DNA of 64,000 nucleotides from Oscillospiraceae bacterium (GCA_009777235.1 WRMH01000001.1:62001-126000), one strand, 5' to 3'; positions 25,848 through 36,008 are shown, numbered from the stretch's first letter. Notes: a model not told the origin generated them from the letters alone. Numbers and translations: made by a program.

Positions 25848-27710
25848 TCAATATCCGTTTTGCGCCAATCCAATATCCGTTCGATAAACCGCCCCCGCAA
25901 ATCGGATTTTCTCCACATCCCGATAGACGGCGTTTCTTGCTTCTTTAAAGTCACCACCAAGAGCTGTCAAGGCAAGCACCCGGCCTCCGTCCGTCACGGT
26001 CTTGCCGTCCTTTATCCTTGTACCCGCATGGAAAACCTCGCTTTTTATATCACCGGGTATGCTGATTTCAAAACCTGTATCATATTTGGCGGGATAGCCT
26101 CTTGACGCCATCACAACGCACACGGCCTTTTCTTTTTTCCACAGTAGCCGTGTTTCGGCAAGACGTTTGTCCGATACGGCCTTTAAGACATCAAGCAAAT
26201 CAGACTCAAGGCGCGGCATCAGAGCTTGCGTTTCAGGGTCTCCAAAGCGGGCGTTATATTCCAGCACCATAGGCCCGTTTGATGTAAGCAGAAGCCCTAT
26301 ATAAATGACTCCCCGATAATCAAAGCCCTCTGACTTGAGCCCGAGCAGTGTTTTTTTTGCAATATCAGAAATACTTTCCGTCAGCTCGGGCGTATAATAC
26401 GGGCTGGGCGAAATGCTTCCCATGCCTCCCGTATTCAGCCCCATGTCATTATCGAGAGCGCGTTTATAATCGCTCGCCGTCTCCATCGGTATAATCGTGT
26501 CGGAATCGGTAAAGCACAGAAGAGATACTTCTTTTCCGGTCAAAAATTCCTCGATGACAACTCGGCTTCCCGCCCGGTCAAAGACATTGTTCACCAACAT
26601 ATCTTTTAGTACACTTTGCGCTTCTTTTTCGTTTTGGCATATTAAAACGCCTTTACCGGCGGCCGTGCCGTCGGCTTTGAGTACGATGGGGTAGCCGCTA
26701 TTTTTTAATATTCGCAATCCGTCTTCAAAATCCGTAACCTCGCTGCAGTTTGCCGTCGGAATGTTATATTTTCGCATAAAACGTTTGGCAAAACTTTTAC
26801 TGCCCTCGAGTTTTGCGCCGGTTTTGCCCGGTCCGAAAATACAAAGGCCGCGCTCGCGAAAAACATCGGCAATACCGAGCGTTAGAGGAATTTCGGGGCC
26901 GACGACCGTCAAATAAATATCGTGAGCTTCGGCAAAGCCGGCAAGTTTTTCTGTATCTGACGCATCTATCTCAATGTTTTCGCCGATTTGCGCCGTCCCT
27001 GCGTTGCCGGGCGCGAAATACAGCTCTGCCTCGGCGTTTTGCGCGAGCTTCCAGCCAATGGCGTGTTCGCGCCCTCCGCTGCCGATAATCAGCACCCTCT
27101 TTTGCTTAAGTATCGCGGGGGAGCGGATCAGCTCGCCGATTTTGCCCTCTGTCAGTGCCCGGACTGCATATACAAGCACTTTATGCTCCGTCTTGAGTAC
27201 GCGCTTTTGCAAAGACCTGGGCGTGTCGTCAAAAAAGACAGGCACAGTGCCTTGCGCTAAAATAGCTCCGGTATCAACGCCGCTGTCAACGATATGAGCC
27301 GTAGCTCCCGTATGTGACACCCCCGCGCTCAAAACCGCCTCGTGAACCTTTATGCCGTAATACCCCATTCCTCCGAAACTCGGCAGCAGCGCAGGATGTA
27401 TATTGATTATTTTGTTTTTGTAAGCGTCTACGATCTCACGCGGGAGTATGGACAAATATCCCGCCAAAATAATAGCGTGGATATCATGTTTATTAAACGC
27501 CGAAAGCAAGCCCGCCGTGTCTTTTTTATCAATAAACACGCTTTCTATGCCATGCTCTTTTGCCCGCGTTAAGGCATATGCGCCGCCGCGGTCGGAAACA
27601 ACAAGGGCGAGCTTGGCTTGCGGTATATCGCCCCTCTCCGTCGCATTTATGAGGGCTTGCAAATTTGAGCCAAAGCCCGATACTAAAACGGCAAGATTAA
27701 ATAATGACAA
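25848..27710 (-). CDS. purND: GAR transformylase - GAR synthetase fusion (PurN-PurD)
   Basis: About 620 aa combining two pathway enzymes. Residues 1-200 are formyltetrahydrofolate-dependent GAR transformylase (VLVSGFGSNLQALI; INIHPALLPSFGGMGYYG; DTGAILAQ); residues 205-620 are the ATP-grasp GAR synthetase (RVLIIGSGGREHAIGWKL; GTAAGKGVLIC; MGSISPSPYYTPEL; LEYNARFGDPETQA). PurD makes GAR and PurN formylates it, so the fusion would pass product directly. I prefer the TTG start at 27710, preceded by AGGGAGAAG and overlapping purM by 14 bases; ATG 27737 is the alternative. The eukaryotic trifunctional enzyme has these domains in another order, with PurM between. Both halves look intact. Confidence 0.93.
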   Translation of the reverse strand: MSLFNLAVLVSGFGSNLQALINATERGDIPQAKLALVVSDRGGAYALTRAKEHGIESVFIDKKDTAGLLSAFNKHDIHAIILAGYLSILPREIVDAYKNKIINIHPALLPSFGGMGYYGIKVHEAVLSAGVSHTGATAHIVDSGVDTGAILAQGTVPVFFDDTPRSLQKRVLKTEHKVLVYAVRALTEGKIGELIRSPAILKQKRVLIIGSGGREHAIGWKLAQNAEAELYFAPGNAGTAQIGENIEIDASDTEKLAGFAEAHDIYLTVVGPEIPLTLGIADVFRERGLCIFGPGKTGAKLEGSKSFAKRFMRKYNIPTANCSEVTDFEDGLRILKNSGYPIVLKADGTAAGKGVLICQNEKEAQSVLKDMLVNNVFDRAGSRVVIEEFLTGKEVSLLCFTDSDTIIPMETASDYKRALDNDMGLNTGGMGSISPSPYYTPELTESISDIAKKTLLGLKSEGFDYRGVIYIGLLLTSNGPMVLEYNARFGDPETQALMPRLESDLLDVLKAVSDKRLAETRLLWKKEKAVCVVMASRGYPAKYDTGFEISIPGDIKSEVFHAGTRIKDGKTVTDGGRVLALTALGGDFKEARNAVYRDVEKIRFAGAVYRTDIGLAQNGY

Positions 27711-28737
27711 TTGATTCTTCTCCCTGTGTGGATTCATGGATTTGACCTATTTTGTAGGCTTTTTCGCCAAATTTTTCAATCTCGGCAATAGCGGCGCCGG
27801 CGTCGGCGTCGTCAACGCATACGACCATGCCTATTCCCATGTTAAATGTTGAATACATCTCAAGTTCGTCAATATTGCCCCACTTTTGAATGAGATTAAA
27901 TATCTCCATATCGGGAACACTATCTTTATAGACACGCATTTTCAGATCACTGCCGCCCGGGAGCATACGCGGGATATTTTCGACCCAGCCTCCGCCGGTA
28001 ATGTTTGCGATACCTTTTACTCTCACACTCGCGATAAGCCTTTCGAGCATTTTGGCGTATATCTTTGTCGGCGTGAGAAGCTCCTCGCCCAATGTTTTCC
28101 CGAGTGAGGCAATATGATCTGTATATTTTAACCCTTTCGCTTCAACGAGCTTTCGCGCCAATGTAAAACCGTTGCTGTGCAGGCCGGATGAAGAGATACC
28201 AATGAGCGTGTCTGTTGGCGCTATGCCGCTGCCGCTTATAATCTTGCTTTTTTCCGCGATGCCGACGGCAAATCCCACAAGGTCATACTCTCCCGGCTTA
28301 TAAATATCGGGCATCTCGCAGGTTTCCCCGCCGATAAGAGCCGCGCCCGATTGCAGACATCCCTCGCTCACGCCCTCAACGATCAGCTCGGCTTTGCGTG
28401 GGTCCAAACCGCCGATACCGATATAATCAAGAAAATACAAGGGTTTTGCGCCCATGCAAATAATATCGTTGACACACATCGCGACGCAATCTATGCCGAT
28501 AGTGTTGTGAATATCCATCTCAAAGGCAATCATGACCTTTGTGCCGACGCTATCCGTGCCGGAGACTAAGACAGGCTTTTTATAGCCCGGCGGCACTTCA
28601 AAAAGCGCGCCAAAGCTGCCCAAACCGTCAAGCACACCGGCAGTTACTGTGCGCGAGGCATGGCGTTTCATGCGTTTTACCGTTTCGTAGCCCGCGTTTA
28701 CGCTGACTCCGGCTTTTTCATATGTCCACTTTTCCAT
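27697..28737 (-). CDS. purM: AIR synthetase (phosphoribosylformylglycinamidine cyclo-ligase)
   Basis: 346 aa, the usual length. It closes FGAM to AIR with ATP. Visible: the start YEKAGVSVNAGYETVKRMKR, SGTDSVGTKVMIAFE, the GIDCVAMCVNDIICMGAKPL signature, ALIGGETCEMPDIY, and the C-terminal NITGGGWVENIPRMLPGGSD. Ribosome binding site GAGGG upstream of ATG 28737. It overlaps the purN-purD start and lies 69 bases after purF. Confidence 0.96.
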   Translation of the reverse strand: MEKWTYEKAGVSVNAGYETVKRMKRHASRTVTAGVLDGLGSFGALFEVPPGYKKPVLVSGTDSVGTKVMIAFEMDIHNTIGIDCVAMCVNDIICMGAKPLYFLDYIGIGGLDPRKAELIVEGVSEGCLQSGAALIGGETCEMPDIYKPGEYDLVGFAVGIAEKSKIISGSGIAPTDTLIGISSSGLHSNGFTLARKLVEAKGLKYTDHIASLGKTLGEELLTPTKIYAKMLERLIASVRVKGIANITGGGWVENIPRMLPGGSDLKMRVYKDSVPDMEIFNLIQKWGNIDELEMYSTFNMGIGMVVCVDDADAGAAIAEIEKFGEKAYKIGQIHESTQGEESIVII

Positions 28738-28806
28738 ATATTGCCCTCTTTTTCGTCTCTCGTCTATTGTCTGCCGTGTCTTTTGCTCTGACCGCTCCGG
28801 TTAAAG

Positions 28807-30180
28807 TCATGCTTTGCTTACGTCTATCGGATATTTTCCGCTAAAACAACCCGTGCAGTAGCCTGTGCCCCCGAGAGATTTTATAAGCCCCTCGGTGCTT
28901 ATAAAGGCAAGGGTGTCAGCGCCGAGTTCTTCTCTTATTTCGTCAATCGTATGTTCATTTGCTATGAAATCTTCAATATTTGGCGTGTCCACGCCAAAAA
29001 AGCAGCTAAAGCGTATTGGCGGCGAGCAAATGCGAAGATGAACCTCTCTCGCTCCGGCTGCGCGTATAGACGCTATTATTTTACGCATTGTCGTGCCTCT
29101 GACTATGCTGTCGTCTACGAGGACGACAGATTTCCCTTGCACGACGGAATTTATCGGGTTGAGCTTTATTCTCACGCCGATTTCACGCTGCGGCTGTGTG
29201 GGTTGAATGAATGTACGGCCGATATATTTGTTTTTTATAAGCCCCGGCTTGTGCGCGATACCTGCGCCAAGCGAATACCCCACGGCGGCGGGCGTGCCTG
29301 AATCCGGTACGCCAATGACGATGTCGGCATCTACGGGGCTTTCCATAGCAAGCGTTTTTCCCGCAAGCTCCCTGACGGCATAAACATCTTTTCCGTCAAT
29401 AACTGAATCGGGTCTGGCAAAGTAAACATACTCAAAAGAACACATTGCCCGGTTTGCGGCAATCCCCGCATTGATGGAACGCAGATTCGAGCCGTCTATG
29501 ACGAGGATTTCCCCGGGTTCTAAGTCTCTGATAAATTCTCCCTCCATCATATCAAACGCGCAGCTTTCAGAAGCCAACACATAGCCTCCGTCCACTTTTC
29601 CGAGCGCGAGCGGGCGGATACCAAAGGGATCGCGCGCGCCGATGATTAGATTTCCCGTCATGACGCCAATTGCGTAACCGCCTTGTATTTCGCTCATAAT
29701 AGTCTTGATTGCCGTTCCTATGTCGCCCATGTCATGCCTTGCTATGAGCGTTGTCACAACTTCGCAATCGCTGCCGGAGCTAAATACGGCGCCATTGTCT
29801 TCCATTTGGGTACGCAGTCTCCTTCCGTTTGTAAGAGCACCGTTAAAAGCGACCGCAATAGAGCCGTTTCTATAGTTTATGACAAGCGGCTGCGCATGGA
29901 TTTGGTAACTTTCGGCTTCATTGCCGTATTTTACATGACCGAGAGCCATACTGCCTTTGAGCAAGCTCAATATCTTTCCGTCAAGCACTTCCGTCACAAG
30001 TCCGACATCTTTGTAGCAACTGATGATACCGTCATTATTTACCGCAAGCCCCGCGCTTTGCTGCCCTCTGTGCTGCAAGCCGCTTAGGCCGAAGAAAACA
30101 AGTTCGGCAACATCCATATGATTTTTCATACATGCCGCGACGATTCCGCATTCTTCTTTCATTTTGTCTCTTTTGTTCAA
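28807..30180 (-). CDS. purF: Amidophosphoribosyltransferase
   Basis: 457 aa. It catalyses the committed step, PRPP plus glutamine to phosphoribosylamine. The N-terminal nucleophile Cys lies in KEECGIVAA; with the TTG start at 30180 a 10-residue propeptide would be removed, close to the 11-residue propeptide of Bacillus PurF. ATG 30162 is the alternative. Glutaminase motifs GLQHRGQQSAG and GALTNGRRLR, and the PRPP loop SVVLVDDSIVRGTTM, are intact. A C-terminal TGYCTGCFSGKYP cysteine group fits the 4Fe-4S class of the enzyme. Confidence 0.95.
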   Translation of the reverse strand: MNKRDKMKEECGIVAACMKNHMDVAELVFFGLSGLQHRGQQSAGLAVNNDGIISCYKDVGLVTEVLDGKILSLLKGSMALGHVKYGNEAESYQIHAQPLVINYRNGSIAVAFNGALTNGRRLRTQMEDNGAVFSSGSDCEVVTTLIARHDMGDIGTAIKTIMSEIQGGYAIGVMTGNLIIGARDPFGIRPLALGKVDGGYVLASESCAFDMMEGEFIRDLEPGEILVIDGSNLRSINAGIAANRAMCSFEYVYFARPDSVIDGKDVYAVRELAGKTLAMESPVDADIVIGVPDSGTPAAVGYSLGAGIAHKPGLIKNKYIGRTFIQPTQPQREIGVRIKLNPINSVVQGKSVVLVDDSIVRGTTMRKIIASIRAAGAREVHLRICSPPIRFSCFFGVDTPNIEDFIANEHTIDEIREELGADTLAFISTEGLIKSLGGTGYCTGCFSGKYPIDVSKA

Positions 30181-30229
30181 AACAACACCGCCATATCGTA
30201 GTTTTATTTTACTCGCGCACTGCTCATTT

Positions 30230-31402
30230 TTAACTTCCGATAACCTTTAATATGCTTTTCAGCTCGACCGCGAGATTTTTCGCTTTTTCCACGTCTGTGT
30301 CAACTACGGTAAAATGCCCCATTTTTCTTCCCTTTTTTGAGAATGTTTTGCCGTATAAATGAACATGCACATTTGGGTATGAGTACGCAAGGTCAAGACC
30401 TATGAGATTTGCTTTGCCATAATTTTGACCGAGAATGTTTACCATGACCGCAGGTGAAATCAAACTTACGTCTCCGAGCGGCAACCCGGTGACGGCGCGT
30501 ATGTGATTTTCAAATTGATTGGCAAAGGTGGCCTCTATAGTATAGTGTCCCGAATTGTGCGGGCGCGGAGCCACTTCATTGACGAAAACATCTCCGTCTT
30601 TAGTGACAAACATTTCGATACAAAATGTACCGACGCCGTCAAATACCGTCATGACTTTTCCTGCTATATCCGCCGCTTTGCGGGCGGTTTCACCGTCAAT
30701 ACCGGCAGAAACAACGGTCATGTCAAGTATGCTGTCTATATGCGTATTTTCCGCTATGGGGTATATTACTTTTTTTCCGAAAGTATCTCTGCAGGCAATT
30801 ATCGAAATCTCTTTTTCAAATTCGATAAACTCTTCCGCCATAAGCTCCGCTCCCGTGGATGAAAGGGATGTAAAAGCGGCTTCAACGTCGTTTTCGGAAG
30901 CGATCAGCGCGTTGCCTTTACCGTCATAACCGCCTGTTGCCGTCTTTAGCATGAGAGGGTACTTCAGATTTCCTTTTTTGCCGCAGGTTCGTATTTCTTC
31001 CGCTGTTTCTATCTTGCAAAACTTTGGGACAGGTATACCGCTGTTTTGCATGGTAGTTTTTTGCGAATATTTATTTTGAATCGCTTCGAGTGCCGTCACC
31101 GACGGATAAATAATATGCCCTTTATTTTCAAGAGCTTTGAGAGCTTTTGTGTTTATGTGTTCGTATTCGTATGTGATGACATCCACGCACTCGGCGAGCT
31201 TGCGATAACCTTTTTCGGCTTCAAATCCTCCGATGATATGATAGTCGCATATGCTGTGCGCGGGGCAATCGGGAGACGGGTCAAGCACCGTGACGTGAAA
31301 TCCGAGCCGCTTGGCTTCGAGTATCATCATCTTTCCAAGCTGCCCGCCGCCGACTATTCCGATTCTTTTGTCCGCAGTTCTCTTTGCTGTAGAGGTATTC
31401 AT
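30230..31402 (-). CDS. purK: N5-carboxyaminoimidazole ribonucleotide synthase
   Basis: 390 aa ATP-grasp enzyme converting AIR, bicarbonate and ATP to N5-CAIR. Start region [20 protein letters not shown], the [15 protein letters not shown] motif, [15 protein letters not shown] and the metal-binding [18 protein letters not shown] are typical of PurK. Its ATG overlaps the purE stop by 4 bases, so the two are translationally coupled. A short Lys/Thr-rich start ([12 protein letters not shown]) precedes the fold. Confidence 0.96.
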   Translation of the reverse strand: MNTSTAKRTADKRIGIVGGGQLGKMMILEAKRLGFHVTVLDPSPDCPAHSICDYHIIGGFEAEKGYRKLAECVDVITYEYEHINTKALKALENKGHIIYPSVTALEAIQNKYSQKTTMQNSGIPVPKFCKIETAEEIRTCGKKGNLKYPLMLKTATGGYDGKGNALIASENDVEAAFTSLSSTGAELMAEEFIEFEKEISIIACRDTFGKKVIYPIAENTHIDSILDMTVVSAGIDGETARKAADIAGKVMTVFDGVGTFCIEMFVTKDGDVFVNEVAPRPHNSGHYTIEATFANQFENHIRAVTGLPLGDVSLISPAVMVNILGQNYGKANLIGLDLAYSYPNVHVHLYGKTFSKKGRKMGHFTVVDTDVEKAKNLAVELKSILKVIGS

Positions 31403-31908
31403 TTTCGATTCAAATACTCCTCATATCCGGTCTCTTCCAATAACCGGGCCTTTGCCGTAACGGTGTCTTTTAGGTTTTCTTTATAAGCCGCGAGCTTATC
31501 AGCGATTTCTTTGTTATTTACAGACAGTATTGACGCCGCGAGTATTCCGGCATTTTTCGCTCCGCCTATCGCGACTGTGGCGACGGGTATGCCTGCGGGC
31601 ATTTGCACGATGGAATAAAGCGAGTCTTTGCCTTTTAGCTCTTTTGTCGGCATAGGGACGCCTATAACAGGCAGCGTGGTGATAGCCGCGACCATTCCCG
31701 GCAAATGCGCGCTGCCTCCGGCTCCGGCAATGATGACGTAAATCCCGCGCTCCCGCGCTGTTTCGGCGTATTCAAAAAGCCGCTTTGGCGTTCTGTGCGC
31801 GGAGACTATGGTTATTTCATAAGGTATATCCATTTGTTCCAAAAACTCCGCCGCGTCTTTCATCACCGGAAGGTCGGAATCACTGCCCATAATAATTGCT
31901 ATTTTCAA
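31399..31908 (-). CDS. purE: N5-CAIR mutase, class I PurE
   Basis: 169 aa. It moves the carboxylate of N5-CAIR to give CAIR. The signature [36 protein letters not shown] and [20 protein letters not shown] is the complete class I form, which works with PurK (encoded next). The start is TTG 31908 behind AGGAGGAG, with no suitable ATG. Confidence 0.96.
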   Translation of the reverse strand: MKIAIIMGSDSDLPVMKDAAEFLEQMDIPYEITIVSAHRTPKRLFEYAETARERGIYVIIAGAGGSAHLPGMVAAITTLPVIGVPMPTKELKGKDSLYSIVQMPAGIPVATVAIGGAKNAGILAASILSVNNKEIADKLAAYKENLKDTVTAKARLLEETGYEEYLNRK

Positions 31909-32000
31909 ACTCTATCTCCTCCTGTCTATTCATAATGCGTAATTATTTTACGGCTGATTTTTACCGGAGCGTAATTTTTGCGGCGTATTTGAGGGCAACT

Positions 32001-35000
32001 CTACTCGGTTTGCCGTGAAAAATATTCTGCCGCGTTTTTGAAGATTTTGCACTCACCGGCCTTGAAAACATTCGCGTAAAGCCCCGCCTCAAGCCTGTCA
32101 ACAAGCGGTATCATGCCAAGCACTCTGCCGTTTTCGCTGACAAGCGCGGCTATGCGGCGGCGACTCGGCGCGGAACTTGTAAAGCTCGCCGCTATCTGAC
32201 CGTTTGCCAAGTATTTATCATAAAGCTCACAGCTCATATGCAAAGCGCCGTCTTGCCCCGAAACGGGAACTGTCAATGTGTTTGAGGACAGTCCGTAAAC
32301 CCACGGCGAATCTGTCTGCTCAATAATAATCTCCTCTATCGAGGTATGGTATTGGTTATGCGGATATTTTGCCAAGACTATATCGCCTTGATCGTTATCC
32401 ATTATTTTTCCGCTTTGAATCATACCTGTCTTGAGCAATGCCTTAAAGCCCTCTCCGAGTCCGATTACAAGTCCTCCCCGCTCTGTCACAAGGCCGTTTA
32501 CGGCTTTTTTTACATCGGGATTTCTTAAAATGAGGGCTATCAGCTTTGCGCTGCCGTCAGGCTCTGCTCCCGCAGACATACCCGACGGGATAGCCAGTAT
32601 ATCAGCTGCATTGACCGCTGCGGTTAACCCGGCATAGCTGTCTTTTATAGCTTGCGCAGAGAGCGTCCGAAACAAAAATGTGCTCACATTCGCTCCGGCT
32701 TTCTTAAACTGCCTTTCGAGTTCGTACTCGCCGTTTGAACCGGGAAATATGGGTATCAACACTCGCGGCTTGGAATTTGAGTCCCGCAGCCGGGCGTTTG
32801 ACATCTGCGGCTCGGCGCTATGCGAGTTAGAGCCGCTATCGCAATCGCAAGACGGTGCGCTGCCGTCCGCTTTGTTTTTTCCTTCCGTATTTTTGTATAT
32901 CGGAAACACACTTTCAAGCGCGCTCTCCCAAGCCTCTTTTGCTTTTTCGAGTGAAATTGAAGCTCCGGCTATTTCTATGGTATTTTTATCCGTCGTTGTG
33001 CCGATTTTGATTAAATTATCAAAGATGCCGTCCCCGCCGCCTGCGCTGCTACCGCCGATTTCAATATCCGTTTCCAAAATCATTGAAGCGTACATGGGGG
33101 CAAATAATTCACCGTCAAATCCGCTGTCAAAGTCAAAGCCGATATGGTTGCCGAAAGCCATTTCGCTCACCGCCGCCGCAATACCGCCCACTCCGACTAC
33201 GCTTGCGGCATTTATGCGCCCGCATTGCGCGAGTTCATAAACATACGCCATATTCCTCTTCAAAACATCAAAATCGGGTATTCCGCTCTCGTCTATAGGG
33301 GTTTCAAGTAAATATACAACGCTCTTGCTTTTCTTAAAAGAGCGGGAAACAAGTTTTGACATATCCGCCGTTACTACCGCAAAAGATATGAGCGACGGCG
33401 GTACATTTATGTCCTTGTACGTCCCGGACATACTGTCTTTGCCGCCTATGGCCGGTATTCCAAGCTCGTCTTGCGCCAAAAACGCTCCCATCAAAGCCGC
33501 GTAGGGCTTCCCCCAACTTTCGGGGGCGGTAAGGCTTTCAAAGTATTCTTGAAAACTCAGGCGTACCTTGCGGTAATCGCCGCCCATTGCGGCAATTTTC
33601 ACAACCGACTCCACGACGGCATATAAAGCGGCATGAAACGGGCTTTTATACCCGAGCGCGGGGTTATACCCAACGGTCATGAGCGTTCCAAAATCCGTTT
33701 CACCCTCCATAAGCGGCAGACGCATGGCAAGCCCTTGTTCGGGAGTCGCCTGATTTGCGCCGCCAAACGGCGCAAATACCGCCGCGTTTGCCGCCGTATA
33801 GTCAAAACGTCCGGCAATGCCTTTTTTTGAACAAACATTGATGTCGGAAAGATTTAAAAGCCATGTTTTCTCTATATTTTTTTGAGTTTTTGCTCTGCCG
33901 TCCGTGCCCGTGTCAATGTTCATCTCCAAAGTCCCGGATTTGCAGCCTGTTTCGACAATCTCTTGTGGTGCATTGCCCGGAAAATCCCAATCCGGCGCGT
34001 TTACAACGACTTTCGCTTTGCGCCGCACCCCGCCGCTATTGAGAAACTCCCTGTCTAAGCAGGAAATCTCCGTGCCGCGCCATGTCATGCGGACTTTTCC
34101 GTCGCTTGTGACGTCTGCGAGTTTAGAGGCGAGCAGATTTTCCGCGTCGGCTTCCTGCAAGAACGCTTCCATGTCTTTTTTGTCGAGCAATACCGCCATA
34201 CGCTCTTGAGACTCGGATATGGCAAGCTCCGTGCCGTCAAGACCCGGATATTTGACCGGGACTTTGTCCAGATCAATCTTCAAACTGTCGGCAAGCTCTC
34301 CGACAGCAACGCATACGCCTCCCGCGCCAAAATCGTTGCATTTTTTTATCATGCGAGATACATGAGGTTTGCGAAAGAGCCTGACTATATTGCGCTCTAT
34401 TACCGGATTGCCCTTTTGAACCTCCGCCCCGCCTTTGATTAGGGCATCATCGTCTTGCTCTGCTGAAGAGCCTGTCGCTCCGCCGCAGCCGTCCCGCCCT
34501 GTCGCTCCGCCAACGAGCACAATAACATCGCCCGGCCGCGGTTTGCCCCGTGTAATGTCATCTTTTGGCACAGCCGCCACAAGAGCTCCGCATTCCATGC
34601 GTTTTGCCTTGAAGCCGGGGTCGTATACCTCTATGAGATGACCTGAGGCGAGTCCTATTTGGTTGCCGTATGAGCTGTAGCCGTTTGCGGCTGTTTGCGT
34701 GATTTTTCTCTGCGGCAGCTTTCCCGCGAGAGTGTCTCCTATGGCTTCGCGAGGGTCCGCGCTGCCTGTAAGCCTTATTGCTCCATATACAAAAGCGCGT
34801 CCCGACAGCGGGTCGCGTATGCCCCCGCCCAAACACGTAGACGCTCCGCCAAAAGGCTCCATCTCCGTCGGGTGGTTATGGGTTTCATTCTTAAACATAA
34901 TTATATAGTCAACGGGTTTACCGTCAACCATCGCCGCAGCTTCAATACTGCAAGCGTTGACCTCATCGGACAATTCCATGTCCGCAAGGGCGCCGTTCTT

Positions 35001-35855
35001 TTTTTGTTTTTTCATCTGCATTGTGGCAATATCCATAAGGCAAAGAGGGCGCGGAGCATCGCCATAAACATATTCTTTTGCCTGATCATATCGGGCGCGG
35101 GCGCGTTTTAGACCGTCAGAATATTGGTTTTCTTCGACCCTTACATCTTCAAGTATAGATAAAAATGTGCTGTGGCGGCAATGATCTGACCAATATGTAC
35201 TTAGCACTTTCATCTCTGTAACCGTTGGCTCTCTTTTTTCTTTGATAAAGTAATCGCGGCAGATTTTTAAATTATCCGGCTCCATTGCTATACCGTATTT
35301 TGACGCAAGCACCGCAAGCTCTTTATCGCCGGCTCCGACAAATCCGTTTATAACCTCAATATCACAAGGCTCGGTATATTTTATGGGTTCTGTCGCCGCG
35401 AGAGATATTTCCCGCATTTCAAGCGGATTTATATAGTATGATTTTATCTTGTCAAAATCAGATTGAGATATATCTCCATACAAAGCAATTTGCTTAAATG
35501 ATCGGACTTTTGGCTTTGAGCCGGGGTTTGAGATACGCAAAAGCTGCATGGCAAAATCTTCCCGCTGGTCGTATTGGCCGACGGCCGCTGTCACGGCAAA
35601 AACAAACGCGGCGCCTTTGATATCCGCCGTGCTTGCCGTCTTATTTTTGGGGTCGTAGTGGACAATATCCTGCCCAGCTTCCGAAAAAACCTCACCGATT
35701 GCTTGCTCGATGTTGTCTACACTCTCTATGTCATATCCGTTGAAAATCCGCACGTTGGAAATCGAAGATATGCCGAGAACGGTTTGGATTTCCCGCAGCA
35801 TATCTCTTTCATCAAATCTAAAAGGTTCTCTCTTTTCAATAAGTACACGTTCCAT
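32001..35855 (-). CDS. purL: FGAM synthase, single-chain PurL, with apparently inactive glutaminase domain
   Basis: 1284 aa, first gene of the operon, start ATG 35855 after AAAGGTG. The synthase half is well kept: WSDHCRHSTF (about 217), the ATP site KNETHNHPTEMEPFGGAST, and two PurM-like repeats. A Ser/Asp-rich linker (about 990-1025) leads to the class I amidotransferase domain. There the nucleophile motif G-I-C-N-G-F reads IGLGEGF, with Gly1134 (32454-32456) in place of Cys, and the later S-H-G-E-G-R-F motif reads VSGQDGALHM, without the catalytic His. The enzyme should thus need free ammonia or another glutaminase. No separate purQ or purS is seen here. Confidence 0.95.
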   Translation of the reverse strand: MERVLIEKREPFRFDERDMLREIQTVLGISSISNVRIFNGYDIESVDNIEQAIGEVFSEAGQDIVHYDPKNKTASTADIKGAAFVFAVTAAVGQYDQREDFAMQLLRISNPGSKPKVRSFKQIALYGDISQSDFDKIKSYYINPLEMREISLAATEPIKYTEPCDIEVINGFVGAGDKELAVLASKYGIAMEPDNLKICRDYFIKEKREPTVTEMKVLSTYWSDHCRHSTFLSILEDVRVEENQYSDGLKRARARYDQAKEYVYGDAPRPLCLMDIATMQMKKQKKNGALADMELSDEVNACSIEAAAMVDGKPVDYIIMFKNETHNHPTEMEPFGGASTCLGGGIRDPLSGRAFVYGAIRLTGSADPREAIGDTLAGKLPQRKITQTAANGYSSYGNQIGLASGHLIEVYDPGFKAKRMECGALVAAVPKDDITRGKPRPGDVIVLVGGATGRDGCGGATGSSAEQDDDALIKGGAEVQKGNPVIERNIVRLFRKPHVSRMIKKCNDFGAGGVCVAVGELADSLKIDLDKVPVKYPGLDGTELAISESQERMAVLLDKKDMEAFLQEADAENLLASKLADVTSDGKVRMTWRGTEISCLDREFLNSGGVRRKAKVVVNAPDWDFPGNAPQEIVETGCKSGTLEMNIDTGTDGRAKTQKNIEKTWLLNLSDINVCSKKGIAGRFDYTAANAAVFAPFGGANQATPEQGLAMRLPLMEGETDFGTLMTVGYNPALGYKSPFHAALYAVVESVVKIAAMGGDYRKVRLSFQEYFESLTAPESWGKPYAALMGAFLAQDELGIPAIGGKDSMSGTYKDINVPPSLISFAVVTADMSKLVSRSFKKSKSVVYLLETPIDESGIPDFDVLKRNMAYVYELAQCGRINAASVVGVGGIAAAVSEMAFGNHIGFDFDSGFDGELFAPMYASMILETDIEIGGSSAGGGDGIFDNLIKIGTTTDKNTIEIAGASISLEKAKEAWESALESVFPIYKNTEGKNKADGSAPSCDCDSGSNSHSAEPQMSNARLRDSNSKPRVLIPIFPGSNGEYELERQFKKAGANVSTFLFRTLSAQAIKDSYAGLTAAVNAADILAIPSGMSAGAEPDGSAKLIALILRNPDVKKAVNGLVTERGGLVIGLGEGFKALLKTGMIQSGKIMDNDQGDIVLAKYPHNQYHTSIEEIIIEQTDSPWVYGLSSNTLTVPVSGQDGALHMSCELYDKYLANGQIAASFTSSAPSRRRIAALVSENGRVLGMIPLVDRLEAGLYANVFKAGECKIFKNAAEYFSRQTE

Positions 35856-35885
35856 AACGACACCTTTCAGATATTAGATTTCCCC

Positions 35886-35957
35886 GAATAGCGTAGCTTC
35901 GGTGAATAGCGTAGCTTCGTTGAGCAGCGTTGCTTCGTAACGAAGCTACGCTTCGTT
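35886..35957 (-). repeat. Three 18-bp tandem repeats plus an inverted copy in the purL leader
   Basis: Units at 35886-35903, 35904-35921 and 35922-35939 share gaatagcgtagcttcgkt, and 35940-35957 is an inverted, self-complementary copy. In the purL mRNA leader these can pair in several mutually exclusive ways. Confidence 0.8.
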
Positions 35958-35968
35958 TGATACCGTTA

Positions 35969-36008
35969 TGATAACACGCATATATTGTGTACGTCAATTG
36001 TCGTACAC
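35969..36008 (-). promoter_or_regulatory. pur operon promoter with overlapping 22-bp palindrome
   Basis: On the minus strand TTGACG is followed after 18 bp by TATCAT. A near-perfect palindrome gtgtacg-t-CAATTG-t-cgtacac (35987-36008; only the t/t pair fails) covers the -35 region, the position expected for an operator. It is not the known PurR box or a purine riboswitch sequence that I can recognise. Confidence 0.55.
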
